64,000 nucleotides of DNA, from contig NZ_WTUZ01000037.1 in assembly GCF_009882985.1 (NCBI RefSeq), positions 1-64,000 of the forward strand. Direction: 5' to 3'. Position numbers and translations under genes: made by a program. Position 1 is the stretch's first letter. Each line of letters begins with the position of its first letter. The notes under the pieces are model-generated. The model was not told the DNA's origin and did no database searches. It saw only the letters and a list, made by a program, of their open reading frames with translations. This document shows positions 16,912-27,004 of the stretch, one piece after another. The stretch is from Paenibacillus silvestris. Lineage in GTDB: Bacteria > Bacillota > Bacilli > Paenibacillales > NBRC-103111.

Positions 16912-18150
16912 ATGACTCTACTTAAAAGACTTGTTCTACTCACCTTTATACTTACGATAGCGTTTCCTTATCAAGCTTTTGCCTACAAAATCGTTCTCGA
17001 CGCCGGACATGGCGGGAGCGACCCCGGTGCCTCGGGCGTGAACGGTTTGAAGGAAAAAGATGTCAACCTCGACATCACGCAAAAGCTGCGGGACGAGCTA
17101 ACGAAGCGAGGTTACGAGGTCGTCATGACAAGAACCGATGACACGTATTGGTCACTCGCTGAGCGCGTAAATTTTACAGATGCCTTGCAAGCGGATCTAT
17201 TCGTATCCGTCCACGCTAATGCGCATCCGAATGGCACTACCAAAGGCAGCATGGTGCTGTACTACGACAACGACTACCCCCAAGAGGATTATCCCGCAAG
17301 CGACAAGATGAAACAATTAACACCATACAGCAAAGATTTGGCCCAGCATGTATTGGATTCCTTGGTATCGGCAGCTGGCACCAAAAATTTGGGCTTGGTC
17401 CCAAGCGCGGTTTACGTAGCCAGAATGGGCAGCATTCCAAGTATTCTTGTGGAAACAGCTTTCCTAAGCCAATCCAGCGATGCAGCTTTGCTTGCGAATG
17501 ATGCTATTCGAGCGAAAATGGCCGTTGGCATTGCGAACGGCATTGCGGCTTATACACCGCCTTTATTCACAGATTCCTTAGGGCATTGGGCAAGGGAATC
17601 CATTCTTCGCATGAAAAATAAAGGCATCATTGATGGCATTGCTAATCGCTATGAACCGGATCGCGCTTTGAAAAGAGCCGAATTCCTTACTTTGATGGAT
17701 CGCGTATTTTCATTCGACAAACTAGAATCAGCTTGTACGCCGAGTGGAACCGTCACATCTGCGGTATACAGCTGCCAGGCGGCTGATCGCACGTACAAAG
17801 ACCTGCCCGATTCCTACTGGGCAAGCCCTGTATTCGCCAAGGCGCAAAAATTAAATCTGCTTCAGGGGTATGCCGATGGAACAATTCGCCCTGAACAGCC
17901 GATCACCCGTGGCGAGGTCGCCTATCTCTTCGACCGCCTCATCCAGCTATCCACAAAAAGCGGTGGGCAAAGCCCAGCTCTTAAAGTAACATTTGACGAT
18001 GTGCCAGCGAGCTTATGGAGTGCCAACGCGATTTATGCGTTGAAACAGAAAGGCATAATTAACGGCATCACGGATACTTCGTTCAAACCGGAGCAAACGA
18101 TGACGCGCGCAGAGATTGCTGCCCTATTAGATCGTTATTACACAAAATAA
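16912..18150 (+). CDS. N-acetylmuramoyl-L-alanine amidase with S-layer homology domains
   Basis: Secreted wall hydrolase of 412 residues. A signal peptide (to about residue 24, AFA) leads into an Amidase_3 domain (about 26-212) with the zinc site elements LDAGHGGSDPG, the E in GLKEKDVN, SVHANAH and the catalytic Glu in ILVETAFLS. Two to three SLH units follow (DSLGHWARESI, DLPDSYWASPVFAKAQ, DDVPASLWSANAIYALKQ), which would anchor the enzyme to wall-linked polymers. GGAGG lies 10 bases upstream. It is one of few plus-strand genes and is convergent with the SPOR gene. Confidence 0.95.
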   Translation: MTLLKRLVLLTFILTIAFPYQAFAYKIVLDAGHGGSDPGASGVNGLKEKDVNLDITQKLRDELTKRGYEVVMTRTDDTYWSLAERVNFTDALQADLFVSVHANAHPNGTTKGSMVLYYDNDYPQEDYPASDKMKQLTPYSKDLAQHVLDSLVSAAGTKNLGLVPSAVYVARMGSIPSILVETAFLSQSSDAALLANDAIRAKMAVGIANGIAAYTPPLFTDSLGHWARESILRMKNKGIIDGIANRYEPDRALKRAEFLTLMDRVFSFDKLESACTPSGTVTSAVYSCQAADRTYKDLPDSYWASPVFAKAQKLNLLQGYADGTIRPEQPITRGEVAYLFDRLIQLSTKSGGQSPALKVTFDDVPASLWSANAIYALKQKGIINGITDTSFKPEQTMTRAEIAALLDRYYTK

Positions 18151-18204
18151 AAAGCAGTGTGTTTTCAAAAGCTCAGATGAGCCTTGAAGACACCTGCTTT
18201 TTTT
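18149..18204. terminator. Bidirectional terminator between the SLH amidase and SPOR genes
   Basis: AAAAGCAGTGTGTTTTCAA pairs with TTGAAGACACCTGC around GCTCAGATGAGC, with a T run on the plus strand and an A run on the other side. It serves both convergent genes. Confidence 0.85.
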
Positions 18205-18208
18205 CAGG

Positions 18209-19555
18209 TTAAGATACGCTTATTTTCTTGAGTAGATCTTTCTGTGCAAGGATGTACTGCATCATGGACGTTTGAGCTTGCCAGAGCATCGCTGTGGAAG
18301 GACTTTTCTTGTACTCATCCATCGACTGTACAGCACTGTTCAGCGCTGATGTCATCTTCTGGACAATAGGCTTGGAGTCGTCGCTTAAGCCTTCATTCAG
18401 CGCCGTAGATAACATCGTCAGTGATTGATGAGAGGCGTGAATCGTTTGCAGGGAACTATCGGAAAGCGCGCTCGGCGTCGTTTCAGCTAGATGAATAAGA
18501 GCTAATTCATTAATCGTATTCACAAGCTTATTTCCTTCTGCTAAGAAAGCAGGTACCGAATCGGGCTTTTGACCGCCCCAACGGATTCCTGTTGCTGCCG
18601 GAATGTCTAAACTTTTGATATACACTTCAATTGTTTTATCCACGGTTTGGACTTGTTGTCTAAGGGTCGTAGCATCATCCTTGTTATTGGCAAAACCTAC
18701 AAACACCGTGAGCTTATCCGAACTGTCGAGTGCGGATGCCAAGCCTTTCTTCTTCAGCGTATCCTGGATAGCCTGAGCTCCCTGCAAGGAGCTGAATACC
18801 CCGTTTTGCAGGAACGTGTAGGATTTAGCCGGAATTTGAACCGGTGTTACAGCACCAGCCGTTGCAGGAACGCCAACTGCTTGATCTGTGCCTGTTTTCG
18901 TCGCACCGCCCGGTGCTTTGGATGGGACAGCCGCTACATTTGCTGAAGGTACAGCGATTGTATTTTTACCGGACGCTGTATCCGTCGGGGTACGATCCGA
19001 TGGTGAAAACATAGAGAGAACAAAAAATCCAAAAGCGACTCCCGTTACGACAGCACCTGCTACCGAGGTTGCAATGCGGATCCATGGCGCACCGTTTGAC
19101 TTGGCATATCTAGCACCTGTTTCCGGTTCTACATAAGGCCCCTTGTGCGTCCAGCTCGACCATTCATCGCGGTTCCGCTCCGTTATTGGCTCAGGTCTTT
19201 GGACAGGAACCTCTCTGCTCGCTTGTTGCTCCCGGATGGCTTGAGACTCGCGAATAATTCGTTCGACTCTTTCGCCTTCCGTTTCAATCTGGCTATTCCA
19301 ACTGCCAAAGTCGGTCGTGAACGTATTCAGCGCATGCGGCTCAAACAGACTTTCTACTTGCTCTCTCTCAGCTTGTTGATAGGGTGTTATCTCTTCTGAG
19401 TTTGGTCCATCATTGGGAGAATTCGGTACTACTTTATACTCTTCCTGATAGAGTGGAATCACCTTTTCTTCAGGACCCGATACTCGCGAGGCTTTACGGG
19501 TGGATTCTGTCGGCTCCTTGGAGTCGAAACGATACGTGATTCTTGCTTTACTCAT
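18209..19555 (-). CDS. SPOR-domain membrane protein (SpoIIB-like)
   Basis: About 448 residues: a long acidic cytoplasmic region, one membrane helix (about 164-185, IATSVAGAVVTGVAFGFFVLSM), a Thr/Ala/Gly linker and a SPOR-like domain (about 245-315, SYTFLQNGVFSSLQGAQAI). SPOR domains bind denuded glycan at septa. A SPOR protein between folC/murC and maf corresponds in place to B. subtilis SpoIIB, needed for septal wall removal in engulfment. This one is clearly longer than I remember for SpoIIB. Start 19555 has GAGGAG 8 bases upstream. Confidence 0.75.
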   Translation of the reverse strand: MSKARITYRFDSKEPTESTRKASRVSGPEEKVIPLYQEEYKVVPNSPNDGPNSEEITPYQQAEREQVESLFEPHALNTFTTDFGSWNSQIETEGERVERIIRESQAIREQQASREVPVQRPEPITERNRDEWSSWTHKGPYVEPETGARYAKSNGAPWIRIATSVAGAVVTGVAFGFFVLSMFSPSDRTPTDTASGKNTIAVPSANVAAVPSKAPGGATKTGTDQAVGVPATAGAVTPVQIPAKSYTFLQNGVFSSLQGAQAIQDTLKKKGLASALDSSDKLTVFVGFANNKDDATTLRQQVQTVDKTIEVYIKSLDIPAATGIRWGGQKPDSVPAFLAEGNKLVNTINELALIHLAETTPSALSDSSLQTIHASHQSLTMLSTALNEGLSDDSKPIVQKMTSALNSAVQSMDEYKKSPSTAMLWQAQTSMMQYILAQKDLLKKISVS

Positions 19556-19663
19556 GCCATTCACTCCTCATAAAATGTATTTGGAAACGGACTCGCCGTC
19601 ATCTTGTCCAAATCTTCTGTTACTAGATTATGATTGAGAGAATTGAAATATGTTTGGTTGAAC

Positions 19664-19706
19664 AAAAAAAGACCGCCTCAAGCCAATTGGCTTACAGCGA
19701 TCTTTC
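19664..19706 (-). terminator. Terminator of folC-murC
   Basis: On the minus strand, AAGATCGCtgtAAGCCA pairs imperfectly with TTGGCTTgagGCGGTCTT and is followed by seven T, directly after the murC stop. Confidence 0.8.
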
Positions 19707-19708
19707 CT

Positions 19709-21097
19709 CTAACCGTTCGTCTCGTATTTCTTGCGCAGCGACTTCGCTAAACCGTCGGCCGCTTTCCAGATATCTCCGGCACCCATGGTCAGCACCAAAT
19801 CACCTGGCTGCACATGTTCGATTAAATAGCTCAGAACTTCTTCCCTTGTGGCAATGTGCTGAACATTAGGATTGCTATTGCTCTTGATCAATTCAACTAG
19901 TTTAGCTGAATCTACTCCTTCTATCCGCTTCTCGCCTGCAGGAGAATAAATATCGGTAATGATAACCTCATCCGCCTCATCAAAAGAGCGGCTAAATTGC
20001 TCAAAAAGATAATAGGTACGCGTATAGCGTTGAGGTTGGAAGACAGCAATGATTCGTTTGCCTGTTGCTTTGGCAGCAGAAATCGTAGCTTGAATCTCTG
20101 TCGGATGATGCGCATAGTCATCAATGACCAGGATGTTTTCTACTTCTCCAAGCACCTGGAATCTACGCTTCGCACCCCGGAACTCTTGAATAGCCTCAGC
20201 AATCTTCTCAAAAGGCAGTCCTGCTTCCAAGCAAGTGATTAATGTCGCTAATGCGTTATAAACGTTGTGCTTCCCTGGTACAGACAAGCTAACCTGCCCA
20301 AGCAGCGCACCTTTGCTGTGAACGTTAAACGTAACCTTACGGTCGCCTAACGAAATATCGCTGGCTACATAATCAGCGTTATTATCTATTCCATACGTGA
20401 TGACTTCGCTTTGTATGTTCGGAATCATTTCGCGTAAGAACATATCATCCTGACAAACAATCGCTTTACCACCAGGTCTCACTTGGCTGAGGAATTGCTT
20501 GTAAGCTTGCTTTAAGTTCTCGAAATCACCGTTATAATTCTCTAAGTGATCCGCTTCAATGTTATTTACTAGCGCAAGCGTTGGATGATATTGAAGGAAA
20601 GTACCATCGCTTTCATCGGCTTCCGCTACAACGAATTCACCTTTGCCTGCTTTGGCATTGCTGCCCACATTCATGATTTCGCCGCCGATAATATAAGTCG
20701 GGTCTATACCGCAAATTTCCATAACCAGAGCAATCATCGAGGAGGTCGTCGTTTTGCCGTGAGCTCCTGCAACCGCAATGCCTTTGCGTTCATTCATAAG
20801 TCTTGCCAGCATCTGTGAACGGTGAATAACAGGGATATTTAATTCTTCCGCCGCTTGCATCTCCACATTATCTTTGGATAAGGCTGTCGAGTAAACGACC
20901 AAATCAGCACCTGAAACATTACGAGCTTCATGCCCTATGAAAACTTGCGCACCCTTCGCTTTTAGCTTTTCCGTTAACTCTTGGTGTGCTAGGTCGGAAC
21001 CGGAAATCCGGTAACCCATCTCAAGCATGACTTTGGCAATTGCACTCATGCCGTATCCGCCGATACCAATAAAATGTACGTGTTCTGCTTGACTCAC
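19709..21097 (-). CDS. murC: UDP-N-acetylmuramate-L-alanine ligase
   Basis: First ligase of muropeptide assembly, about 462 residues from the GTG at 21097 (GGATGG 10 bases upstream). Motifs: IGIGGYGMSAIA near the N-terminus, the ATP loop GAHGKTTTS, and DDYAHHPTE in the third domain. It starts 7 bases after folC, so the two are co-translated candidates; in B. subtilis murC lies elsewhere. Confidence 0.97.
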   Translation of the reverse strand: MSQAEHVHFIGIGGYGMSAIAKVMLEMGYRISGSDLAHQELTEKLKAKGAQVFIGHEARNVSGADLVVYSTALSKDNVEMQAAEELNIPVIHRSQMLARLMNERKGIAVAGAHGKTTTSSMIALVMEICGIDPTYIIGGEIMNVGSNAKAGKGEFVVAEADESDGTFLQYHPTLALVNNIEADHLENYNGDFENLKQAYKQFLSQVRPGGKAIVCQDDMFLREMIPNIQSEVITYGIDNNADYVASDISLGDRKVTFNVHSKGALLGQVSLSVPGKHNVYNALATLITCLEAGLPFEKIAEAIQEFRGAKRRFQVLGEVENILVIDDYAHHPTEIQATISAAKATGKRIIAVFQPQRYTRTYYLFEQFSRSFDEADEVIITDIYSPAGEKRIEGVDSAKLVELIKSNSNPNVQHIATREEVLSYLIEHVQPGDLVLTMGAGDIWKAADGLAKSLRKKYETNG

Positions 21098-21104
21098 GCC
21101 GTTC

Positions 21105-22481
21105 TCACCATCCTTTTTCAGAATCGGTTTGATAGGTAATCCAAGAACGAACATCAGAGATTAAATACAGCGTGCCGGATACGACCGCCAGATCATCCTG
21201 CTCAGTTCTGCTTGTAAGGATTTCTAATGCCCGCTTCCATTCACGTTCGACCACGATATCCACCTGAAGGTTCATATCATGAATAAGTTCACGTGCCAGC
21301 TCGGCAAGCATCTCGGCATCCCCTTTTTTATGAAAATCGGGTTCCGTAATGATAAGTGTATCCACCAATGGTAGTATATGCCTGAGATAGCCCGTATGAT
21401 TCTTTGTCGAAAGCATTCCCATCATCAGATTCAGCTTTCGGTAACTATAGACGGTTTGGAGCGCAGCCGCAAGTGTCGCAGCACCTTCAGGATTATGCGC
21501 ACCATCAAGCAAAACTCGAGGCTCGTTCGAAATCATCTCAAGCCGGCCAGGCCAGCGCGTCTCTCTTAACCCTTTGTACAAGTCTTCATCATCTACGATG
21601 CACGCATAGTATTGACGAAGTACTTCCAGCGTCATCACAGCTACAGCGGCATTCTTCAGCTGATGTTCACCATTCAGCGAAATGGGCACGCCAGGGATCG
21701 GCCGGAATGGCCCCTTGAAATCAAAGGTTTGAAGATCCAATTCACTTGTCACATTCGCGATTTCGAATTGATCTCCAAGCGTGTAAAGTGTCGCTTTCTT
21801 GGCTTTCGCCGTTTGTTCAATAACGCTCCAGCCCTCATGAGGCTGGGCCGCTGTAATAATTGGAACACCGGCTTTAATAATACCGGCTTTCTCCGCGGCT
21901 ACTTTTTCGATGGTATCTCCAAGGATGTCCATATGGTCATGACCCACATTGGTAATGACGGTTACGACCGGATTCACGATATTCGTGCTATCCAGCCTTC
22001 CCCCCAGGCCCGTTTCCCATACTACATAATCAGGATAAGCCACCTTGCCGAAGTACATAATAGCTAGCGCCGTAGAAATTTCAAACATCGACGGAGCGCC
22101 GAGTTCTGTTTCGGCAATCTCGTCAATAACAGGCAACATGTCATTCACTAGTCTCAGCAGATCTGCGTCTGGAATGTCCTCACCGTTCACTTGGATACGA
22201 TTCGTATACTTTTCCAAATACGGGGACGTGAACGTCCCCACATCATAACCGCATGCCCGCAAAACAGAAGTTAAATAAGCGCATGTGGAGCCCTTGCCAT
22301 TCGTTCCCGCCACATGAATGAATTTCAATCTGCGTTCGGGGTGACCGAGTTTCTCCATCAACATCTGCATCCGCTTTAGTCCCGGTTTGATCCCGTGTTT
22401 CTCCATCCGTCCAACAATCCAAGCAATCGCTTCTTGCGCACTTTGGAAAGCAACCGGATGGTTGTCTTTGAATTCGTTCAT
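21105..22481 (-). CDS. folC: Bifunctional folylpolyglutamate/dihydrofolate synthase
   Basis: Mur-ligase family enzyme of 458 residues that adds glutamate to folates. The ATP loop GTNGKGSTCAYL is near residue 50 and the GLGGRLDSTN and LLDGAHNPEG motifs follow. Start 22481 has GAGG 9 bases upstream. It follows valS by 70 bases, as in B. subtilis. No comC lies downstream. Confidence 0.97.
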   Translation of the reverse strand: MNEFKDNHPVAFQSAQEAIAWIVGRMEKHGIKPGLKRMQMLMEKLGHPERRLKFIHVAGTNGKGSTCAYLTSVLRACGYDVGTFTSPYLEKYTNRIQVNGEDIPDADLLRLVNDMLPVIDEIAETELGAPSMFEISTALAIMYFGKVAYPDYVVWETGLGGRLDSTNIVNPVVTVITNVGHDHMDILGDTIEKVAAEKAGIIKAGVPIITAAQPHEGWSVIEQTAKAKKATLYTLGDQFEIANVTSELDLQTFDFKGPFRPIPGVPISLNGEHQLKNAAVAVMTLEVLRQYYACIVDDEDLYKGLRETRWPGRLEMISNEPRVLLDGAHNPEGAATLAAALQTVYSYRKLNLMMGMLSTKNHTGYLRHILPLVDTLIITEPDFHKKGDAEMLAELARELIHDMNLQVDIVVEREWKRALEILTSRTEQDDLAVVSGTLYLISDVRSWITYQTDSEKGW

Positions 22482-22551
22482 CGATCTCATCCTCATTTAC
22501 TATATGAATAACCTTGTATACGTAACTAGGCAATCGTTGATTTTATCGAAA

Positions 22552-25221
22552 TTAACCCTTTAATTCCGCTAAACGAGCAATCACTTTATCCCGCTTATCC
22601 GCATAGTCAGCAAGTTTAGCCTTCTCTTCCTCGATCACCTTCGCAGGCGCCTTGGCCACAAAGCCCTCATTGCCCAGCTTTTTCTCAATACGTTCAACTT
22701 CGCCATGCAGGGATTGCAACTCTTTATCCAGCCTCACGAGTTCTTGGGCAATATCGATCAGCCCGGCCAGCGGCAAGAACAACTCTGCTCCTGTGATGAT
22801 CGCTGTCATCGCTTTCTCTGGCGCGGTCATTTCAGCATCGATTTGCAGCAAGGATGTGTTGCAGAAACGCTTCAGATACTCTTCGTTCCGCTGAAGAATG
22901 CTTTGTGTTTCACTGCTAGCCGGTTTGATCAGCAGCTCAACCTTTTTGCTCATCGGAACATTAACCTCGGAGCGGATGTTACGAACGGATCGGATTGCAT
23001 CCATCAGAAGCTCCATCTCACGAACAGCATCCGGTGATTCGAACGCCGGGTTCTCCGTCGGCCAAGAAGCAAGCGTAATTGTTTCACCTTCATGCGGCAA
23101 ATGCTGCCAAATTTCTTCAGAAATGAACGGCATGAACGGATGAATCAAGCGCTGTGTGTGATCAAGCACGTAAGCCAGCACCGATTGCGTCTTCTTCTTC
23201 GCGTCTGCATCTGTGCCGTATAAGCTCAATTTACTAAACTCAATGTACCAATCACAAAGATCATCCCAGATGAAATTATACAGCAGGCGGCCAGTTTCAC
23301 CGAATTCATAGCTGTCGATTAGGCGAGTTACATCGCGAACCGTTTCGTTCAAACGATGCAGAATCCAGCGGTCTGCTGTGCCAAGGTGACCTGTTAGATC
23401 GATATCTTCGGCTTTAACGCCTTCGAGATTCATAAGCGCAAAGCGCGAGGCATTCCAGATCTTATTGGCAAAATTCCGAGCCTGCTCCACTCTCTCTAGT
23501 CGGAAGCGGAGATCCTGCCCTGGCGTGCTGCTTGTAGATATCATGTAGCGCATAGCATCTGCGCCATATTTCTCAATGATTTCTAACGGGTCTACACCGT
23601 TGCCAAGCGATTTGGACATTTTACGGCCTTCGGAGTCACGTACAAGTCCATGCATCAATACGTCTTTGAACGGAATTTGATCCGTAAATTCAAGGGCAGT
23701 GAAGATCATTCTGGCTACCCAGAAATAGATAATATCATATCCCGTTACTAGAACATTCGTAGGGTAGAAGCGTTTAAGGTCTTCCGTATCATTCGGCCAG
23801 CCCAATGTGGAGAATGGCCATAGAGCGGAACTGAACCATGTATCAAGAACGTCGTTATCTTGGTTAAGGTTCGTGCTTTGGCAATGTGTGCAAGCTGAAG
23901 CGTCTTCACGGGATACCGTAATTTGGCCGCAGTCTGCGCAGTGCCAAGCTGGAATGCGGTGTCCCCACCAGAGCTGACGGGAAATACACCAGTCACGAAC
24001 ATTTTCAATCCAGTTCAAATAAATCTTCTCAAAACGGTCTGGTACGAAGTTAACGCCTTTGCCTGATTTCTGCGCATCGATCGCTTGATCGGCAAGCGGC
24101 TGCATTTTTACGAACCACTGTGTGGACAAGTACGGCTCGATGACGGCACCGCTGCGCTCACTGTGACCTACTTGGTGAACATGCTCTTCAATTTTGATCA
24201 GAACGCCTTGTTCTTTCAGATCAGCAACGATTTGCTTGCGGCATTCGAAACGATCTTTGCCTTGATAAGGACCCGCATTCGCATTCATCGTGCCGGTTTC
24301 ATCCATCACAAGAATTTGTGGCAGATCATGACGCTTCCCTACTTCGAAATCGTTCGGATCGTGGGCAGGTGTAATTTTCACAGCGCCGCTTCCGAATTCT
24401 TTCTCAACATACTCGTCTGCAATAACCGGAATCTCGCGGTTTACAATTGGAAGCAGCAATTTCTTGCCGATCAAATGCTTGTAACGCTCATCCTTCGGAT
24501 GTACAGCAACCGCCGTATCTCCAAGCATCGTCTCTGGACGCGTTGTAGCAACAACGATGGAATCCAGTCCGTCTGTCGTTTTGTAAGACAAATGATAAAG
24601 CGCGCCTTGAACCTCTTTATATTCAACTTCAATGTCCGATAGCGCTGTACGAGCCGCCGGATCCCAGTTAATAATATAGTTTCCGCGGTAAATAAGTCCT
24701 TTTTCATACAAGCTAACGAAAACTTCACGAACGGCTTGTGACAACCCCTCATCGAGCGTAAAACGCTCACGGGAATAGTCCAAGGAAAAGCCCATTTTGG
24801 CCCATTGCTCGCGGATCGTGTTCGCATATTGCTCTTTCCATTCCCATACTTTCTCAAGGAATTTCTCGCGTCCCAGATCATAGCGGGATTGGCCACCCTC
24901 GCGGAGCTTCTGTTCAACTTTGGTTTGTGTCGCAATACCCGCATGGTCAGAGCCAGGCAGCCAAAGCGTGTCAAAGCCCTGCATCCGTTTCGTACGAACC
25001 AAGATATCCTGCAGCGTAAAATCAAGCGCATGCCCGATATGCAGCATACCCGTTACGTTAGGAGGAGGAATCACAATCGTGTAAGTTTCCGCCTCTGGAC
25101 GACCGCCTGCTTTGAAAAACTCATTTTTAATCCAGTAATCGTACCACTTTCGCTCCGCTTCTTTGGGGTCGTACGTGGTAGGCATTTGAAGTTGCTCTTT
25201 GGTTTCATTCGTTTCGGTCAT
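22552..25221 (-). CDS. valS: Valyl-tRNA synthetase
   Basis: Class I synthetase of 889 residues: HIGH-type motif MLHIGHALD near residue 55, a CP1 editing domain, GRKMSKSLGNG as the KMSKS motif, and a C-terminal coiled coil (about 820-885). Start 25221 (MTETNE) is fixed by GGAGG 7 bases upstream. Expression is under the T-box just upstream. Confidence 0.98.
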   Translation of the reverse strand: MTETNETKEQLQMPTTYDPKEAERKWYDYWIKNEFFKAGGRPEAETYTIVIPPPNVTGMLHIGHALDFTLQDILVRTKRMQGFDTLWLPGSDHAGIATQTKVEQKLREGGQSRYDLGREKFLEKVWEWKEQYANTIREQWAKMGFSLDYSRERFTLDEGLSQAVREVFVSLYEKGLIYRGNYIINWDPAARTALSDIEVEYKEVQGALYHLSYKTTDGLDSIVVATTRPETMLGDTAVAVHPKDERYKHLIGKKLLLPIVNREIPVIADEYVEKEFGSGAVKITPAHDPNDFEVGKRHDLPQILVMDETGTMNANAGPYQGKDRFECRKQIVADLKEQGVLIKIEEHVHQVGHSERSGAVIEPYLSTQWFVKMQPLADQAIDAQKSGKGVNFVPDRFEKIYLNWIENVRDWCISRQLWWGHRIPAWHCADCGQITVSREDASACTHCQSTNLNQDNDVLDTWFSSALWPFSTLGWPNDTEDLKRFYPTNVLVTGYDIIYFWVARMIFTALEFTDQIPFKDVLMHGLVRDSEGRKMSKSLGNGVDPLEIIEKYGADAMRYMISTSSTPGQDLRFRLERVEQARNFANKIWNASRFALMNLEGVKAEDIDLTGHLGTADRWILHRLNETVRDVTRLIDSYEFGETGRLLYNFIWDDLCDWYIEFSKLSLYGTDADAKKKTQSVLAYVLDHTQRLIHPFMPFISEEIWQHLPHEGETITLASWPTENPAFESPDAVREMELLMDAIRSVRNIRSEVNVPMSKKVELLIKPASSETQSILQRNEEYLKRFCNTSLLQIDAEMTAPEKAMTAIITGAELFLPLAGLIDIAQELVRLDKELQSLHGEVERIEKKLGNEGFVAKAPAKVIEEEKAKLADYADKRDKVIARLAELKG

Positions 25222-25302
25222 AAGATTACCTCCATTACTTTTATCTCTGTTAAATAGGCTTATGAGGCCTGTAATTAAGCTCATTTACTTGGTTAAATCA
25301 AA

Positions 25303-25598
25303 CAAAAAAAGCCCTCCGCCCGCAAAGGACGAAAGGCTTGCTTCCGTGGTACCACCTTTATTCCGCGCAGCTTCAAAAAATTGAAGCGCGTGGCTCTCAA
25401 ACAGATAACGGCTGCGGCCGGCAAATGCTAAGTGAGCTCCTCCGCGGATCGCGGGCGCTTACCGTCACATTCACAACTCCAGGGCGACTTCGTTCGGTTG
25501 CTTCCTATGGAACCTTTCAGCGCTGCAGTTCCACTCTCTGAAGGGCATTCCGCCTACTACTCCCTATCAACGTTTCCAATATTACTCAAAAAGGTTTA
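25303..25598 (-). promoter_or_regulatory. T-box riboswitch of valS
   Basis: The leader carries the conserved T-box bulge in AAGGTGGTACCACGG (about 25344-25358), the stem I element AGAGAGTGG near its 5' end, and a 12-pair terminator AGCCTTTCGTCC/GGGCGGAGGGCT followed by seven T (25304-25333). Binding of uncharged tRNA-Val would favour the antiterminator. A candidate specifier is GTG at 25466-25468 within GAATGTGACGG; this codon assignment is tentative. Confidence 0.93.
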
Positions 25599-25604
25599 CA
25601 TCAT

Positions 25605-25633
25605 ATGATAACGAACATTTGAAATAGAGTCAA
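25605..25633 (-). promoter_or_regulatory. valS promoter
   Basis: TTGACT (25628-25633), 17 bases, TATCAT (25605-25610), placing the transcript start at the 5' edge of the T-box. Confidence 0.7.
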
Positions 25634-25699
25634 TATATCATTCAAGTATTACCGTTTATATGTAAAATATGCCGCTTTCAAAAAAGATGTTCCGGAATA

Positions 25700-25740
25700 G
25701 ATTAAGAGCCCCCAGCCGTGAAAATGGCCAGAGGCTCTTG
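25700..25740 (-). terminator. Terminator of spoVID
   Basis: The minus-strand stem AGAGCCTCTGGCC pairs with CGGCTGGGGGCTCT and is followed by TAATCTATT, a weak T tract. Confidence 0.6.
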
Positions 25741-25757
25741 CCTATGTATCCAGTCAA

Positions 25758-26894
25758 TTATCTGGGAAGATAAATAACCTGCCCTGCTGAAATCTCTTGA
25801 TCGCCGAGTCTGTTCAATAACTGCAGCTCACGAGGGTTGAGCTGATAACGCTTGGCAATCGACTCTAACGTTTCTTCTTTTTGAACGATGCACATTTTCA
25901 GTTTTCTAAATTCTTGAGAATTCGTTTGGTTCTGAAGAAACAGACGCTTCCATTCAACGGCATCTATGCGCGACTCCTCGGCAAGAGCAGCTTGCGCTTC
26001 TTCCTCAGCCCGCCTCTTGTCCGTAAGGTAAGAGCCCGCTTTCGAGAGTAGTGACTTGAGGCCATACGGGTTGAGATCGACAGCCTCATTGGCCTTCTTA
26101 CCGAACGCAACTTTGAGATCCTTTTTCTCTTCCGTAACCACCGTGCTGTCCGAATGGGGGCTCACCTTCAATTCAGTTTGCTCAATTTCTACGACTGCTG
26201 AGCCGCCATCATCCCAGTCATCTTCCTGCAAAGACGAAGGTACCTGCTGCAAAGAAGGCGCAGGTGCGGGCTCTTCATTCATTTCCATTTGCATTGGCAT
26301 CGGTGTAGGCATTTGTGTCACAGGCGTAGGCATCGGAGTCGGCATCGGTTGAACCGTTGGCTGCTGAAACTGGGGAGTCGGCTGCATATAGGGCATTGGA
26401 ATCGGTTGAATCGTCGGATTCTCTTGAATAGGCTGAACCGGATAGGTAGCAGGCGGCTCGTACCGCGGGAAATTAAGCTCATGCACGAACGTAACTTCCT
26501 CTTCCTCCCGCCAGCTCTCCACCGGAGCCGAAACAATTTCGACGCCCTGCAGGGATAACACGCCGGTCACATTCAAACTCCGCGCTGATAATAAATCAAT
26601 GTCAAAATTCTCAATATCCACTTGAATGTCTTCTACACGATGAATGCGATTCAGGGGTAATGTGATCTCTACAGGAATCAAATGCTCAAGTAGTCTGGGG
26701 GCTCCCCCCTCTTCGCTGGCATAATTGCCCGTAAGGAGCAAATTCCCTTTAAGTATCGCCTGATCATCCAAAGTAAGTACCTGAATGTGAGGAACCAATT
26801 CTACATCATTCAACTCTTGTATCCCCGCCAAATCCTCCTGCAAATGAACACGCTCGTAAATATCGAATCTCAGACCTGGTTGTTGTTCAGACAC
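25758..26894 (-). CDS. spoVID: Spore coat morphogenetic protein SpoVID
   Basis: About 378 residues from a GTG start at 26894 (AAGGGAGG 9 bases upstream). The N-terminal domain (LRFDIYERVHLQEDL to about 140) matches the SpoVID beta-domain. A Pro/Met/Gln-rich linker follows (about 155-225, repeated PMPTP and QPTP), then an acidic part and a C-terminal LysM domain (ETLESIAKRYQLNPRELQLLNRL). SpoVID helps the coat encase the forespore by interacting with SafA; the LysM may bind lipid II or cortex. The valS-spoVID neighbourhood is as in B. subtilis; ysxE is replaced by rluA. Confidence 0.88.
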   Translation of the reverse strand: MSEQQPGLRFDIYERVHLQEDLAGIQELNDVELVPHIQVLTLDDQAILKGNLLLTGNYASEEGGAPRLLEHLIPVEITLPLNRIHRVEDIQVDIENFDIDLLSARSLNVTGVLSLQGVEIVSAPVESWREEEEVTFVHELNFPRYEPPATYPVQPIQENPTIQPIPMPYMQPTPQFQQPTVQPMPTPMPTPVTQMPTPMPMQMEMNEEPAPAPSLQQVPSSLQEDDWDDGGSAVVEIEQTELKVSPHSDSTVVTEEKKDLKVAFGKKANEAVDLNPYGLKSLLSKAGSYLTDKRRAEEEAQAALAEESRIDAVEWKRLFLQNQTNSQEFRKLKMCIVQKEETLESIAKRYQLNPRELQLLNRLGDQEISAGQVIYLPR

Positions 26895-27004
26895 CGGAAT
26901 AATCCTCCCTTCCATCAAACCCGGATGCCGAAGGCATTCTCGGATTGCTGGTCCATTTACTTGTTTGTCTTTCTAAGTATATGGGTGGTAAGGGCGAGGC
27001 ATGA

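Noticed and set aside
24085..25257. Long plus-strand frames of 185 and 150 codons over valS
   Set aside because: Antisense to the conserved valS coding region, with no SD and no protein-like composition.
22552..25284. valS start at 25284
   Set aside because: The extra 21 codons lack an SD; GGAGG stands 7 bases before the ATG at 25221.
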